Assembly (NCBI RefSeq): GCF_020982545.1 | Contig: NZ_JAJKLK010000029.1 | Span: 1-64,000, forward strand | Direction: 5' to 3' | Source: Streptomyces sp. MNU76 | GTDB lineage: Bacteria > Actinomycetota > Actinomycetes > Streptomycetales > Streptomycetaceae | Length of the DNA stretch: 64,000 bases | Shown here: piece by piece, positions 24,918 to 33,426 of the stretch | Layout: every line of letters starts with the position of its first letter | Position numbering within the stretch: position 1 is the stretch's first letter | Notes under the pieces: generated by a model | Database searches by the model: none | Told to the model about the DNA's origin: nothing | The model's input: only the letters and a program-made list of their open reading frames with translations | Position numbers and translations under genes: made by a program

Positions 24918-26108
24918 ATGCCACGGACCAGAACCGCCCTGCTCGGTGTACTCGCCCTGCTGGCCGGGCTGTTGAGCGTTCAGTTCACCGGCCCGGCTCC
25001 ACGCGCGTCGGCCGCGCCGGCCGCCTTCACCCATCCCGGTGTGCTGGTGAGCCGGGGCCAGCTCGACCATGCCCGGTCGAAGGTGCAGGCGGGTCAGCGG
25101 CCGTGGAAGGCCGCCTACGACGCCATGATGGCCAGCTCCTACGCCTCGTTGTCGCGTGCCGCGAAACCGCGGCCCGTCGTTGAGTGCGGTTCGTCGTCCA
25201 ACCCCAACAACGGCTGCACCGACGAGCGCCAGGACGCCATCGCGGCCTACACGCAGGCGCTCGCCTGGTACTTCACCCGGGACAGCCGGCACGCCAAGAA
25301 GTCGATCGAGATCATGGACGCCTGGTCCGCGACGATCAGGGACCACACCAACAGCAACGCCCCGCTGCAGACGGGCTGGGCGGGTTCCACCTGGCCGCGC
25401 GCCGCCGAGATCATCAAGTACACCTACGACGGCGGCTGGCCCGGCGCGGGCCGGTTCGCGACCATGCTGCGCGACGTGTACCTCCCCGAGGTGATCAACG
25501 GCGCGGCCACCAAGAACGGCAACTGGGAACTGGTCATGACCGAGGCGGCGCTGGGCATCTCCGTGTTCATCGAGGACCGCGCCGCCTACGACAAGGCCGT
25601 CCGCACCTACCTCGCCCGCGTGCCGGCGTACGTCTACCTGAACGGCGACGGTGACCTGCCCGAGCCGCCCGCGGGCAGCAGCATCGACACCAGCGCCGAG
25701 ATCATCAAGTACTGGCAGGGGCAGAGCACCTTCACCGACGGCCTCGCCCAGGAGACCTGCCGCGACTTCGGGCACACCGGCTGGGGCATCGCCTCTATCG
25801 CGAACATCGCCGAGACCAGCCGGATCCAGGGCCAGGACCTCTACCCCAGGATCCAGGAACGGCTGCGCCGCGCCCTCGGCTTCCACACCTCCTACGAGAA
25901 CGGCACCGCCGTACCCTCCTGGCTGTGCGGCGGCTCGGTCGCCAAGGGGCTCGGCCGCGTCACCGAGGTCGCCTTCAACGCCCTTCACCATCGCCTCGGC
26001 ATCGCGATGTCCCACACCCAGAGGTACACCGAGGCGCGCAGGCCGTCGGGCACGGACAACTACTTCAACGCCTGGGCGACGCTCACCCACGCGGGCAACC
26101 CCAACTGA
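24918..26108 (+). CDS. Secreted alginate-lyase-like polysaccharide lyase
   Basis: This is a 396-residue exported protein. The signal peptide covers about residues 1-37 (LLGVLALLAGLLSVQFTG, cleavage near ASA-APA). The rest is an all-helical alginate lyase-family domain with conserved-looking motifs NGNWELVMTEAALGISVF and QETCRDFGHTGWGI; the His in RDFGHT is a likely catalytic residue. Paired Cys (VECGS and NGCTD) may form a disulfide. Family members cleave uronic-acid polymers by beta-elimination, but the actual substrate is not decided by the sequence. It is a single gene with its own promoter and terminator. Confidence 0.85.
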   Translation: MPRTRTALLGVLALLAGLLSVQFTGPAPRASAAPAAFTHPGVLVSRGQLDHARSKVQAGQRPWKAAYDAMMASSYASLSRAAKPRPVVECGSSSNPNNGCTDERQDAIAAYTQALAWYFTRDSRHAKKSIEIMDAWSATIRDHTNSNAPLQTGWAGSTWPRAAEIIKYTYDGGWPGAGRFATMLRDVYLPEVINGAATKNGNWELVMTEAALGISVFIEDRAAYDKAVRTYLARVPAYVYLNGDGDLPEPPAGSSIDTSAEIIKYWQGQSTFTDGLAQETCRDFGHTGWGIASIANIAETSRIQGQDLYPRIQERLRRALGFHTSYENGTAVPSWLCGGSVAKGLGRVTEVAFNALHHRLGIAMSHTQRYTEARRPSGTDNYFNAWATLTHAGNPN

Positions 26109-26220
26109 GGGCTGTGCGTCGGCGGTTGACGGTCGGTCGCCTCCCACGGGCGCCGGGTGGGGTGATCTACGCCTCACGGGCAACCCTCCCGGCGCGAACG
26201 GCATCTTGATCGGTGACGGG

Positions 26221-26254
26221 CGCCGCCCCGACTCCTTGGGGCGGCGTCGATTTT
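26221..26254 (+). terminator. Rho-independent terminator after the lyase
   Basis: CGCCGCCCC (26221-26229) pairs with GGGGCGGCG (26238-26246) around an 8-base loop, followed by TCGATTTT. This is a rare clear T-tailed terminator in this DNA and closes the lyase transcript. Confidence 0.8.
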
Positions 26255-26260
26255 CGCTCC

Positions 26261-26292
26261 CTATACACGGCATGTATACGCAGAGTGTATAG
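26261..26292. promoter_or_regulatory. Symmetric triple TATAC operator candidate
   Basis: CTATACAC (26261-26268) and GTGTATAG (26285-26292) are exact inverted arms around a central GTATAC (26274-26279). The three AT-rich units are evenly spaced at about one helical turn and lie 24 bp upstream of the TPR gene start. The bound regulator is unknown; GntR-type (YtrA-like) sites have similar TATAC cores. Confidence 0.5.
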
Positions 26293-26315
26293 AGCGCATC
26301 CACCGAAAGGGTTCC

Positions 26316-27512
26316 ATGTACGGCAAGGCCTTCGCGCCCGAATACCAGGGCGCTCTGACCACCCTGTCCGTGAATTCCTCTCTCACCGAGGTACTGGCCG
26401 CCGGCACGCGGCAGTTGAGAGAGGCCGAGCGCGCCGGGGAACACGGCGAGGCGGCACGCTCCGGGCTCGCCGTGGCCGAGGCGCACCGCCGGCTGGGGCA
26501 GATCGGGGAGGCCGACCGGGCGTGGAAGGCGAGCTACCGTGCGGCCAGAGCGGTGGGGGACCAGGGAGCGATGGCGTGGGCTTTGTGGAGCGGCGGCACG
26601 CTGGCCCGGCAACGCGGCTCGTTCGCCCTGGCCCGGCGGCTGCTCGGGCTGGCGGCCGAGATGGGCAAGCGGGGCGGGGACGTCGTCGTGCGCGGCTACT
26701 CCCTCGCGGGACTGGCCGAGACGGGCAGGATCCAGGGCGACTACGAGGCCGTCGCCCAGTTGCACGAACAACTGCTGGCCGAGGCCCGTCGGCGGGGGGA
26801 GGCGCGGCACACGGTGTGGGCGCTGGAGGGCATCGCGCAGATCCACCGCCAGCGGGGGTCCTACGACAGTGCCTACGCGATGTTCGAAGAGGCGGCCGCG
26901 ATAGCCGAGGGCGCCGACGACCGACGCGGGCATGCCTGGGCACTGCGCGGGCTCGCCGACATCGTCTCGGCACGGGACGGGGACGTCGAGCGGGCGCTCG
27001 CCCTGCTGTCGGAGGCGGAGGCCGTCTGCCGCGAGATGCGGCTCTCCAGCGCGCTGGCCTACAACCACAAGATGCGTGGCAACGTCCTCTACCGCGCGGG
27101 GCGTTACACCGAGGCGCGGGACACGTACGAGTTGGCGCTCGCGGAGTTCCGTGAGATGAGCGAGCCGCGTGGGGAAGCGCTGACCAGGCTGGGGTTGGCC
27201 AAGTCCCTCGCCCGGCTCGGCCGGAGCCGCGTCGAGACCGCTGCCGAACTGGACGATCTGGCAGGGGAGTTGGATCGGATCGGGCTACGGCACGCGCGGC
27301 AGATGGTGGCGCGGGCGCGGGAGGAACTCGGCCTGCGGGACCAGGCCGAAGTCGGTCCGGGCCGCCAGGCCGAGCGCACCGCGCGCGGCCAGGTGGGTCG
27401 CGAGGGCCTCGGCGAGCAGGCGGGTCTCGGCGACCGGGCGGGTCTCGGCGACGGGGCGGCTCGTCGCGCGCGGGCAGCCGATCGCGGTGTGCGGGCGGAG
27501 GTCGCACGGTGA
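26316..27512 (+). CDS. Tetratricopeptide repeat protein
   Basis: This 398-residue cytoplasmic protein is built of about seven helical TPR-like repeats between residues 25 and 330 (examples AWALWSGGTLARQRGSFALA, AWALRGLADIVSARDGD, AYNHKMRGNVLYRAGRYTEA). The C-terminal 60 residues are low-complexity and rich in Gly, Ala and Arg. No enzyme motif is seen, so a scaffold role is likely. Its stop overlaps the start of the polyprenyl synthase gene (GTGA at 27509), which implies they work together, perhaps by holding prenyl-chain enzymes in a complex. It lies at the edge of the carotenoid region. Confidence 0.82.
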   Translation: MYGKAFAPEYQGALTTLSVNSSLTEVLAAGTRQLREAERAGEHGEAARSGLAVAEAHRRLGQIGEADRAWKASYRAARAVGDQGAMAWALWSGGTLARQRGSFALARRLLGLAAEMGKRGGDVVVRGYSLAGLAETGRIQGDYEAVAQLHEQLLAEARRRGEARHTVWALEGIAQIHRQRGSYDSAYAMFEEAAAIAEGADDRRGHAWALRGLADIVSARDGDVERALALLSEAEAVCREMRLSSALAYNHKMRGNVLYRAGRYTEARDTYELALAEFREMSEPRGEALTRLGLAKSLARLGRSRVETAAELDDLAGELDRIGLRHARQMVARAREELGLRDQAEVGPGRQAERTARGQVGREGLGEQAGLGDRAGLGDGAARRARAADRGVRAEVAR

Positions 27513-28546
27513 CCCCGGTCTCCTCGGCGGTGCGGGTGCCGACGGACGTCCCCCTCGTGCTGGAACGCTGCCGCGAGCTGGTGCGCCCGGCGCTGGTGGA
27601 GGCCGTCGGTCGGATGCACCCCTGGGTGGGCGAGATGGCCGCCTACTCCTTCGGCTGGTGCGAGGTGGGCGGCGCTCCCGTCACCGCGCCCGGGGGCAAG
27701 GGGGTGCGGCAGGCACTGGCCGTGCTCGGGGCCGAGGCGGTGGGCGCCGCCGGACGGACCGGGGCGCCCGCTGCGGTCGCGGTGGAGTTGGTGCACACCT
27801 TCTCGCTGCTGCACGACGACATCATGGACGGGGACGCGGCCCGCCGCCGTCGCCCCGCCGTGTGGAAGGCCTACGGCACGGGGCCCGCGGTCCTCGCGGG
27901 CGACGCCCTGTTCGCGCTGGCCGTCGAGACGCTCGCGGCCACCGAGGCGGGTGCCGCCGCGACCCGCGTACTGTCGGTGGCGCTCGGTGACCTGGTGCAC
28001 GGGCAGGCGGAGGACCTGCTGTTCGCCGCGCGCCCCTGGACGGGGCCCGAACGGGTGCGGCCCGCGGAGTACCGGGCGATGGCCGAGCACAAGACCGGGG
28101 CGCTGCTCGGCAGTGCGGCCGCGCTCGGCGCGCTGCTCGGCGGTGGCCCGCCACCCGTCGTCTCGGCGCTCGACCGGGTCGGCCGCCGTCTCGGCCTGGC
28201 GTTCCAGATCGTCGACGACGTGCTGGGCATCTGGGGCGACCCCGACGTCACCGGCAAACCCGTGCACGGCGATCTCCGGCAACGCAAGAAGACCTTCCCC
28301 GTCCTCGCCGCGCTCGACTCCCCGTCCTCCGCGGCGCGGCGGCTGGCCGAGGTGCTGCGGTCGGGGGGCGACCCATGTGAGGCGGCCGAGCTCGTCGAGG
28401 CGGCGGGCGGCCGGACGGCGGCCCTGGACGAGGCACGGGCCCACATCGCCGCCGCGGAGGCCGCACTGGCCGACGTCTCGTCGGAGGGCGGGGCCGCGGA
28501 CGAACTGCGGGCACTGTCGGGGTATCTGGTACGACGCGACCTCTGA
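27509..28546 (+). CDS. Polyprenyl synthetase (isoprenyl diphosphate synthase)
   Basis: This is a 345-residue trans-isoprenyl diphosphate synthase that condenses IPP with allylic diphosphates. The first Asp-rich motif reads LLHDDIMDGD and the second FQIVDDVLGIWGD, both intact; KGVRQALAVLGAE and HKTGALLG are also typical. It is distinct from CrtE at 33821, giving the locus two prenyl chain enzymes. It starts at GTG 27509, coupled to the TPR gene. Related synthases occur as encapsulin cargo in actinobacteria, but no shell gene is in this window and the N-terminus lacks a long disordered targeting tail. Confidence 0.88.
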   Translation: MTPVSSAVRVPTDVPLVLERCRELVRPALVEAVGRMHPWVGEMAAYSFGWCEVGGAPVTAPGGKGVRQALAVLGAEAVGAAGRTGAPAAVAVELVHTFSLLHDDIMDGDAARRRRPAVWKAYGTGPAVLAGDALFALAVETLAATEAGAAATRVLSVALGDLVHGQAEDLLFAARPWTGPERVRPAEYRAMAEHKTGALLGSAAALGALLGGGPPPVVSALDRVGRRLGLAFQIVDDVLGIWGDPDVTGKPVHGDLRQRKKTFPVLAALDSPSSAARRLAEVLRSGGDPCEAAELVEAAGGRTAALDEARAHIAAAEAALADVSSEGGAADELRALSGYLVRRDL

Positions 28547-28711
28547 GGAGCGGGTCGCCGCTTCCGCCGGCTTCCGTCGGTCCCCGGCCGGACAGGTGCG
28601 AACGCCTTCGCGTCGCATCCGTCCTGCCGGGGGCCCGGCTCAGCCACGCTGACCGCCGCGCCTTCTCGACATGTGACGGTTGACCGTGGGGATACGGGTA
28701 CACGGGGCGGC

Positions 28712-29167
28712 ATGACGCCGAGAGAAGACCACCTGCTGCCGCTGCCCGCCGTGCGGCAACTGCGCCGGATCCGCACCTTCTACGCGACGGCCGCCCTCCT
28801 GTGGGCGCTGTCCGCGCTCGCGGAAGGGTGGACGCGTCCCGGGAGCCGTCCCATGTGGGCGTCCGTGCTCCTTCTGGTGGTCTTCACCGGGCTGTTGTCC
28901 GTGACCTCCCTCTGGTTACGACGTCATCGGACCGCCGAGGCGGGCCAGACGGCGCGGCAGCGGGCCGCGGCCGCCGTCGGGGACGGTCCACAGGGTCTGA
29001 CCCCTGACGCCCCATCGCTCCAGCAGCGCGTTGGCGGCGAGGAATCCGCTGGTGGCCGCCCGCTCCATGAGGGCGACCGGGAGACCGGTGCGGACCAGAT
29101 CGCCGGCCACCACCAGAGCGGGGTCGCTGGTGCGCACCGTGGGCCGGTCGCCGTACCCGCCGACTGA
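28712..29167 (+). CDS. Possible two-helix membrane protein overlapping crtU
   Basis: The frame from ATG 28712 begins MTPREDHLLPLPAVRQL and has two hydrophobic helices (FYATAALLWALSALAEG and PMWASVLLLVVFTGLLSVTSLW) within the first 70 residues, before crtU begins. No stop occurs until 29167, so the last 84 codons lie antisense to crtU and have no membrane or domain character. Either the original stop has been lost or the true protein is a readthrough form of about 151 residues. The first part looks real because of its sensible membrane topology; the extent is uncertain. Confidence 0.45.
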   Translation: MTPREDHLLPLPAVRQLRRIRTFYATAALLWALSALAEGWTRPGSRPMWASVLLLVVFTGLLSVTSLWLRRHRTAEAGQTARQRAAAAVGDGPQGLTPDAPSLQQRVGGEESAGGRPLHEGDRETGADQIAGHHQSGVAGAHRGPVAVPAD

Positions 29168-30484
29168 GAACAGGGGGCAGTCGGCCCGCCACTCGTGCCG
29201 TTCGTCCAGCACCGTCGCCGCACGCGTCTCGGAGTACACCCGGTGCAACTGCTCCAGCAGGCGCTTCTGTTCGACGTCATGGGACGTGCGGTCCGACAGG
29301 GCGTAGGCGTGCAGCTCCACGACGGAACCGCCGGTGCGGGCGGCCCAGCGCGCGGCCTCGCCCTCCCAGCGTTCGAGCACGCTGACGTTGTCGAGCGTGC
29401 CGTAGCCGGCGGTGCCCAGGAAGCCGGGACGCTCGGCGGCGACGGGGCGGTCCAGCCACAGACGGGAGACCAGGAAGGGCGGCGCGCTCCGTAGCGCCGC
29501 CACCCGCTCGCGCCAGGCGGCGTCCGCCAGCCGCGGGGAGCCTTGCACCAGGGAACACAGGCCTCCCGTGTCCAGGGCCAGGACCACCGCGTCATAACGC
29601 CGTTCCTCCTGACCGGCGGCGACGAGGAAGCCGCCGTCGGGCATGGGTTCGACCGCCTCGACCGGGGTCCCGGTGCGCAGGTCTGCGCCGTGGCCGCGCA
29701 GATAGGCGGCGAGGGGGTCCCACAGGGCGGCGGGGAAGGGCTCGTCGGGGACGTCGAACAGGAGTCCTTCCGCCGAGCCGAGGAAGTAGATGTGGAACAT
29801 GAGGACCATCTCGGCCGCGGACAGTTCGCGCGGATCGGCGAAGAAACTGCGGGAGAACACCTCGAACGCGAGGTGCTGCGCGGCCTCGGGAAAGCGGATC
29901 GCGTCGAGGAAGTCGCGCGCGCTGACGTCGTCGAGACGGGTGTGGACCTCGGGGACCCGCACGTCCAGGAGGGGCAGCGCGGCGACCGGGTTCATACGGA
30001 ACAGGTCCCGGAGCCCGAAGGAGGGGCTCAGGGCGACGAATCCCAGCGCGCTCCACGGCGGGGTGCGCGGGACGCGGCGGAAACTGTCGTACATGCCGTC
30101 GGCGTGTCGCAGAGGGTAGTCCGGCAGGCCTCGCAGACGGGTGAGGCCGGGGTCGGTCCGCCGCAGCAGTCCGCGCAGGTTGTAGTACTGGCGGAAGAAC
30201 GCGTGGAAGCCACGGCTCATGGTGACGGTGGTCCCGTCGGACAGCACGGTCGGCCGGCCGGCCAGGCGTCCGCCGAGGGTCGCTTCCCGTTCGTGGAGGG
30301 TGACCCGCACACCGCGTTCCGCGAGCGCCGTCGCGGCCGCCAGTCCGGCGATGCCGCCCCCGACGACCGCTGTCGTCGGAGGCCGGTCGCCCATGCAGCG
30401 CGGGGCGCCGGGCACCGGGTTCACCCTGCGGATCCGGCGGTCCCTGCCGGGCCTCAGCGGGTCGTTCCCCCGCCGGGCCCTCAT
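28916..30484 (-). CDS. crtU: Isorenieratene synthase (carotene desaturase/methyltransferase)
   Basis: This 522-residue FAD-dependent enzyme aromatises and rearranges beta-carotene end rings to give isorenieratene. After about 34 basic leader residues there is a Rossmann FAD motif (VVGGGIAGLAAATALAERG), then TVTMSRGFHAFFRQYYNLRG, typical of CrtU, and a C-terminal FAD segment (DPALVVAGDLVRTGLPVALM). Size and motifs fit CrtU of the Streptomyces carotenoid clusters. The ATG overlaps the crtT stop (ATGA at 30481-30484). Its role depends on the cyclase CrtY, whose gene is frameshifted here. Confidence 0.9.
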   Translation of the reverse strand: MRARRGNDPLRPGRDRRIRRVNPVPGAPRCMGDRPPTTAVVGGGIAGLAAATALAERGVRVTLHEREATLGGRLAGRPTVLSDGTTVTMSRGFHAFFRQYYNLRGLLRRTDPGLTRLRGLPDYPLRHADGMYDSFRRVPRTPPWSALGFVALSPSFGLRDLFRMNPVAALPLLDVRVPEVHTRLDDVSARDFLDAIRFPEAAQHLAFEVFSRSFFADPRELSAAEMVLMFHIYFLGSAEGLLFDVPDEPFPAALWDPLAAYLRGHGADLRTGTPVEAVEPMPDGGFLVAAGQEERRYDAVVLALDTGGLCSLVQGSPRLADAAWRERVAALRSAPPFLVSRLWLDRPVAAERPGFLGTAGYGTLDNVSVLERWEGEAARWAARTGGSVVELHAYALSDRTSHDVEQKRLLEQLHRVYSETRAATVLDERHEWRADCPLFSVGGYGDRPTVRTSDPALVVAGDLVRTGLPVALMERAATSGFLAANALLERWGVRGQTLWTVPDGGRGPLPRRLARLGGPMTS

Positions 30485-31209
30485 CGGCCGTCCTTCGCCG
30501 TGGCCGACCGGCGGGCGACGATCGTGTGCGTGATGCCGGTCTGCCAGCCGGGCAGCGGCAGGGCCCGCACGGCTTCGAAGCCGTGGGAGCGGACCCGGGC
30601 GGCGAAGCCGTCGGCGGTGTCGAACTCCACCACGCTGCGCCACAGATGGCGGTAGAGGCCGCCGTCGCCGAGGACGGTCGCGACAGGCAGGACCAGACCG
30701 CGGCACACACCCGTCCACACGGCGCGGGCGACGGGCCGGCCGCTGAGTGTGTACTCGTGCACCGCCAGGCGGCCCCCGGGAGCCAGGACGTCGCGCACGG
30801 CCGACAGGACGGCGTCGGGATCGGTGACGTTCCGGAAGAGATAGGCGGCGAACACCGCGTCGAACGGCCCTTCCACACCGGCCTCGGCCAGCCGTTCGGC
30901 GGGCGCGTGTACGAAGCTCACCCCCTCGCGCCACTGCTTGCGGGCCGCGCGCTCCAGCATGCCCGCCGAGGCGTCCACGGCGGTGATCTCGGCCTCGGGG
31001 AGGACGGCGGCGAGCGCGGCGGTGGACGCGCCGGTCCCGCAGCCGAGGTCGAGGACACGCAGACCGGCCCTCCGCGTGGGGAGTCCGAGGCGGCGCGCCG
31101 AGCGGCGCAACTGGCCGTGATAGCCGGGATTCGCGGACACCAGCGTGTCGTAGCTGCGCGAGGCGTGGTCGAACGCGGCGGCCAGGTCCTCGTCGCGGAG
31201 CAGGGTCAT
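30481..31209 (-). CDS. crtT: SAM-dependent methyltransferase of the carotenoid cluster
   Basis: This is a 242-residue class I methyltransferase. The SAM-binding motif I is VLDLGCGTGAST (about residue 50), followed by ITAVDASAGMLERA and FDAVFAAYLFRNVTD. UbiE/Coq5-like methyltransferases of this type (CrtT) stand between crtU and crtY in Streptomyces carotenoid operons; their exact substrate is not well established. The start at 31209 is chosen for the strong GAGGAG 8 bases upstream. An alternative ATG at 31254 overlaps the crtY stop but lacks a ribosome site. Confidence 0.87.
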   Translation of the reverse strand: MTLLRDEDLAAAFDHASRSYDTLVSANPGYHGQLRRSARRLGLPTRRAGLRVLDLGCGTGASTAALAAVLPEAEITAVDASAGMLERAARKQWREGVSFVHAPAERLAEAGVEGPFDAVFAAYLFRNVTDPDAVLSAVRDVLAPGGRLAVHEYTLSGRPVARAVWTGVCRGLVLPVATVLGDGGLYRHLWRSVVEFDTADGFAARVRSHGFEAVRALPLPGWQTGITHTIVARRSATAKDGR

Positions 31210-31250
31210 GGGATCTCCTCGGTCGGGTGCGCGGAAGGTCGCGGTGCCGG

Positions 31251-32575
31251 TCATGGGCGACCGGGGTCGCGGTCGGGGAACGGCCCGCCGGAGAAAGGCT
31301 GCTCTGCCGGGGAGCGCCGCTCGGTGGAGAAGGGCTGCTCGGCGGGGGAGGGCGGCTCGGTGGAGGAGGGCGGCTCGGTGGAGGCGGGGTGTTCGGCGGG
31401 GACATGGGGCAGCCAGGACAACTCCGCCGCGGAGCGGAGCATCGGTAGCACGGGGGTGCGCAGGCCGAGGGCGAGATCCTCGTGGAGGCGGGTCTCCCCG
31501 TCCAGGAACCGCAGCAGCCGTTCCGCCGGAACCCGCGAGAACAGCCGGGTGAAGAACGCGGCGCCGTCGACGCGGCCGCTGTCCAACGCCCTCAGCAGCA
31601 CCGCGTCCATCGCGCGCGAACGGGCCGTGTGGGCCGGCGGAGGCACCGGGTTCCGGCCCGCGCGGAGCGCGGCGGCGATCGCTCGGGTCTGCCGCTGGAT
31701 CGCGGAGAAGGTGTAGCCCGTGGAGGGCCGCGTGGCGCCTCCCGCCGTACCGATGCGGAAGACCGAAGGGCCCGCCCGGCGGTCGAAACGGGCGTCGGTC
31801 ATCGGGATGACCCCGCTCTCCGTCGCGACGACCTCGAAGCCGCGCAGCCCCAGCACGTCCTGGCTGTAGCGACGCAGCGCGGTGTCGTAGGCGTCGTGGG
31901 GCAGGACGGCTCGGGAGAACTCGGTGTACTCCACCAGGGCTCGGCGGCTGTCGGTGGGCAGGACATAGCCGAAGGCGAGCCCGCCCGGCGGCTGCGGTAC
32001 CCGGAAGTCCATGAACTCCACCGTTTCGCTGTCGAACACCGGTCGTGGGGTGCGGACGAACCAGCCGCGGAAGTGCTGCAACAGGGTGGTGCGGGCGGGG
32101 GCAGGCTCCCGAGGGGCCGGGAGTCGAAGACCCAGCGGACGCGGACGGTCAGAGGGGTGCCCTGGCCGGACCGGGCGCGGATCTCGGCTCCCCCGGGGAT
32201 GCCCTCCACCGTCTCGACGGCCGCTTCCAGTCGGCGGACCTCGTCGCCGCGGGCCAGTTCGCGGGTGACGAGTTCCTCGAAGTCGTCGGAGCGGAGCATC
32301 TTGTAGGCCAGGGGCGCGATGTCGTGCTGGAGGACCCGGCCCTCGGGGGTGCGCGTCCGCAGCCGCCGCCAGACGGCGCCGAGAGCCGCGTCGTACGGGC
32401 CGGGCCCCTTCTCCCAGAAGCACCAGGTGCGGCTCGGGGGACGCAGCGGGCCGGGAGGCGCGTCCAGCAGGATCACCGACAGGCGGGGTTCGCCGGGGGC
32501 GCGTCGTGACAGACGGTGGGCCAGGGACAGGCCGGCCGCCCCCGCGCCCACGATGGCCACATCGGCTTCCAGCAT
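31251..32575 (-). pseudogene. crtY: Lycopene beta-cyclase, frameshifted
   Basis: CrtY cyclises lycopene to beta-carotene. The N-terminal part (from ATG 32575 behind GAGGAGGGAG) has the FAD motif ADVAIVGAGAAGLSLAHRLS and RTWCFWEKG, and the second part has LLQHFRGWFVRT, FGYVLPTDSRRALVEYTEFS and GGATRPSTGYTFSAIQRQ. They are in different frames, meeting at a C5 run (G5 on the plus strand, 32097-32101). One missing base there would explain it: adding one C gives SLPPART with a 441-residue product. The C-terminus carries degenerate repeats (STEPPS, SPAEQPFS) encoded by 31286-31400. A sequencing error, a true mutation or slippage cannot be told apart here. Confidence 0.88.
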
Positions 32576-32689
32576 GTGCCGCTCCCTCCTCGTGGTGACC
32601 TTCCGCAAGCTTTCCGCCTCGGGAGCCGCCTCGGCGACAGGCTCGACGGACGGGGAGCGGTTCGCCCGGTCCCCGAACTCCAGATCGAA

Positions 32690-32776
32690 CGCGTCGATTC
32701 CGCATCGATTCCGTGTCGATTCCGTGTCGACCGAACCGCATCGATTCCCGTGTGCCACATCGAGCCGCATCGATTC
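32690..32776. repeat. Iterons of 11 bp (CGCATCGATTC) between litS-like gene and crtY
   Basis: CGCATCGATTC occurs exactly at 32701-32711, 32737-32747 and 32766-32776. Near copies (CGTGTCGATTC at 32712-32722; ACGCGTCGATT/GCGTCGATTC ending 32700) make three units in direct tandem. The block lies in the 206-bp gap upstream of crtY and after the sigma gene. Its placement suggests a binding array for a regulator of the crtYTU operon. Confidence 0.65.
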
Positions 32777-32781
32777 CCGAG

Positions 32782-33426
32782 TCACACCGAGGGGTCCAGG
32801 ACGTCCAGGACGCCTTCCTCCCGCAGACGGTGACTCAGGCGCCGCAGCCCGCGCCGCGCATGGCTCTTGACGGTCCCCAGCGGCCAGCCGGTGACCTCGG
32901 CGATCTGCGTCTGCGTCAGGTCGTCGTAGAAGGCGAGGGTGAGCACCAGGCGCTGGGGGGCCGGGATCCGGGTGAACTCCCGGCCGATCAGGACCCGGTC
33001 GAGCACGGCGTCGGGCAGCGTGTCCGGGTGCACGGGCGCCTCGGTCAGGCGCGTCCCGGCAGCCGCCACGAGTTCGGCCCGTCGCGTCCGCGCCGCCAGG
33101 GCGTCGGCGATCTTGCGTCGGGTGATGCCGACGAGCCAGGCACCCAGGGGGCCGCGCTCCGGGACGTACCCGGCGCGTCCGCGCCAGGCGGCGAGGAACA
33201 CCGACTGCCGGACGTCCTCCGCCTCCCGGGCGTCGCCGAGGGAGCGCCGGGCCAGGGTGAACACCAGGGGGCCCCACCGGTGGTACGCGGCGGTCAGGCT
33301 GCCCTCGTCCCCGGCGACGAAACCGGCGGCCAGGTCCTCGCCCGTGGGGAAGTCGTCCGCCGGGGTCCGGGGCGGTACGTCGGCGTGGGTGTGCCTGGTG
33401 GCCTGCTCTGCAGTCATGGCAGTCAT
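32782..33426 (-). CDS. litS: ECF-type RNA polymerase sigma factor (LitS-like)
   Basis: This 214-residue sigma-70 family protein has region 2 (GPLVFTLARRSLGDAREAED, VFLAAWRGRAGYV) and region 4 (RLVLTLAFYDDLTQTQIAEV, GTVKSHARRGLRRL). No anti-sigma gene is adjacent. In S. coelicolor and S. griseus an ECF sigma factor beside the carotenoid genes (LitS/CrtS) directs light-induced carotenogenesis; the position between crtY and crtE supports the same role. ATG 33426 is chosen for AAGGAG 8 bases upstream; an in-frame ATG follows 3 codons later. Confidence 0.85.
   Translation of the reverse strand: MTAMTAEQATRHTHADVPPRTPADDFPTGEDLAAGFVAGDEGSLTAAYHRWGPLVFTLARRSLGDAREAEDVRQSVFLAAWRGRAGYVPERGPLGAWLVGITRRKIADALAARTRRAELVAAAGTRLTEAPVHPDTLPDAVLDRVLIGREFTRIPAPQRLVLTLAFYDDLTQTQIAEVTGWPLGTVKSHARRGLRRLSHRLREEGVLDVLDPSV

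Noticed and set aside
27509..28546. Encapsulin cargo prenyltransferase
   Set aside because: The enzyme family fits, but there is no shell protein gene and no long disordered N-terminal targeting tail, so the name was not used.
31286..31402. Separate plus-strand gene over the GGCGGCTCGGTGGAG repeats
   Set aside because: The plus-strand frame is a low-complexity Gly/Arg shadow; the minus-strand frame continues the recognisable CrtY protein.
32690..32776. CRISPR array
   Set aside because: Repeats are only 11 bp, some in direct tandem without spacers, and no cas gene is present.
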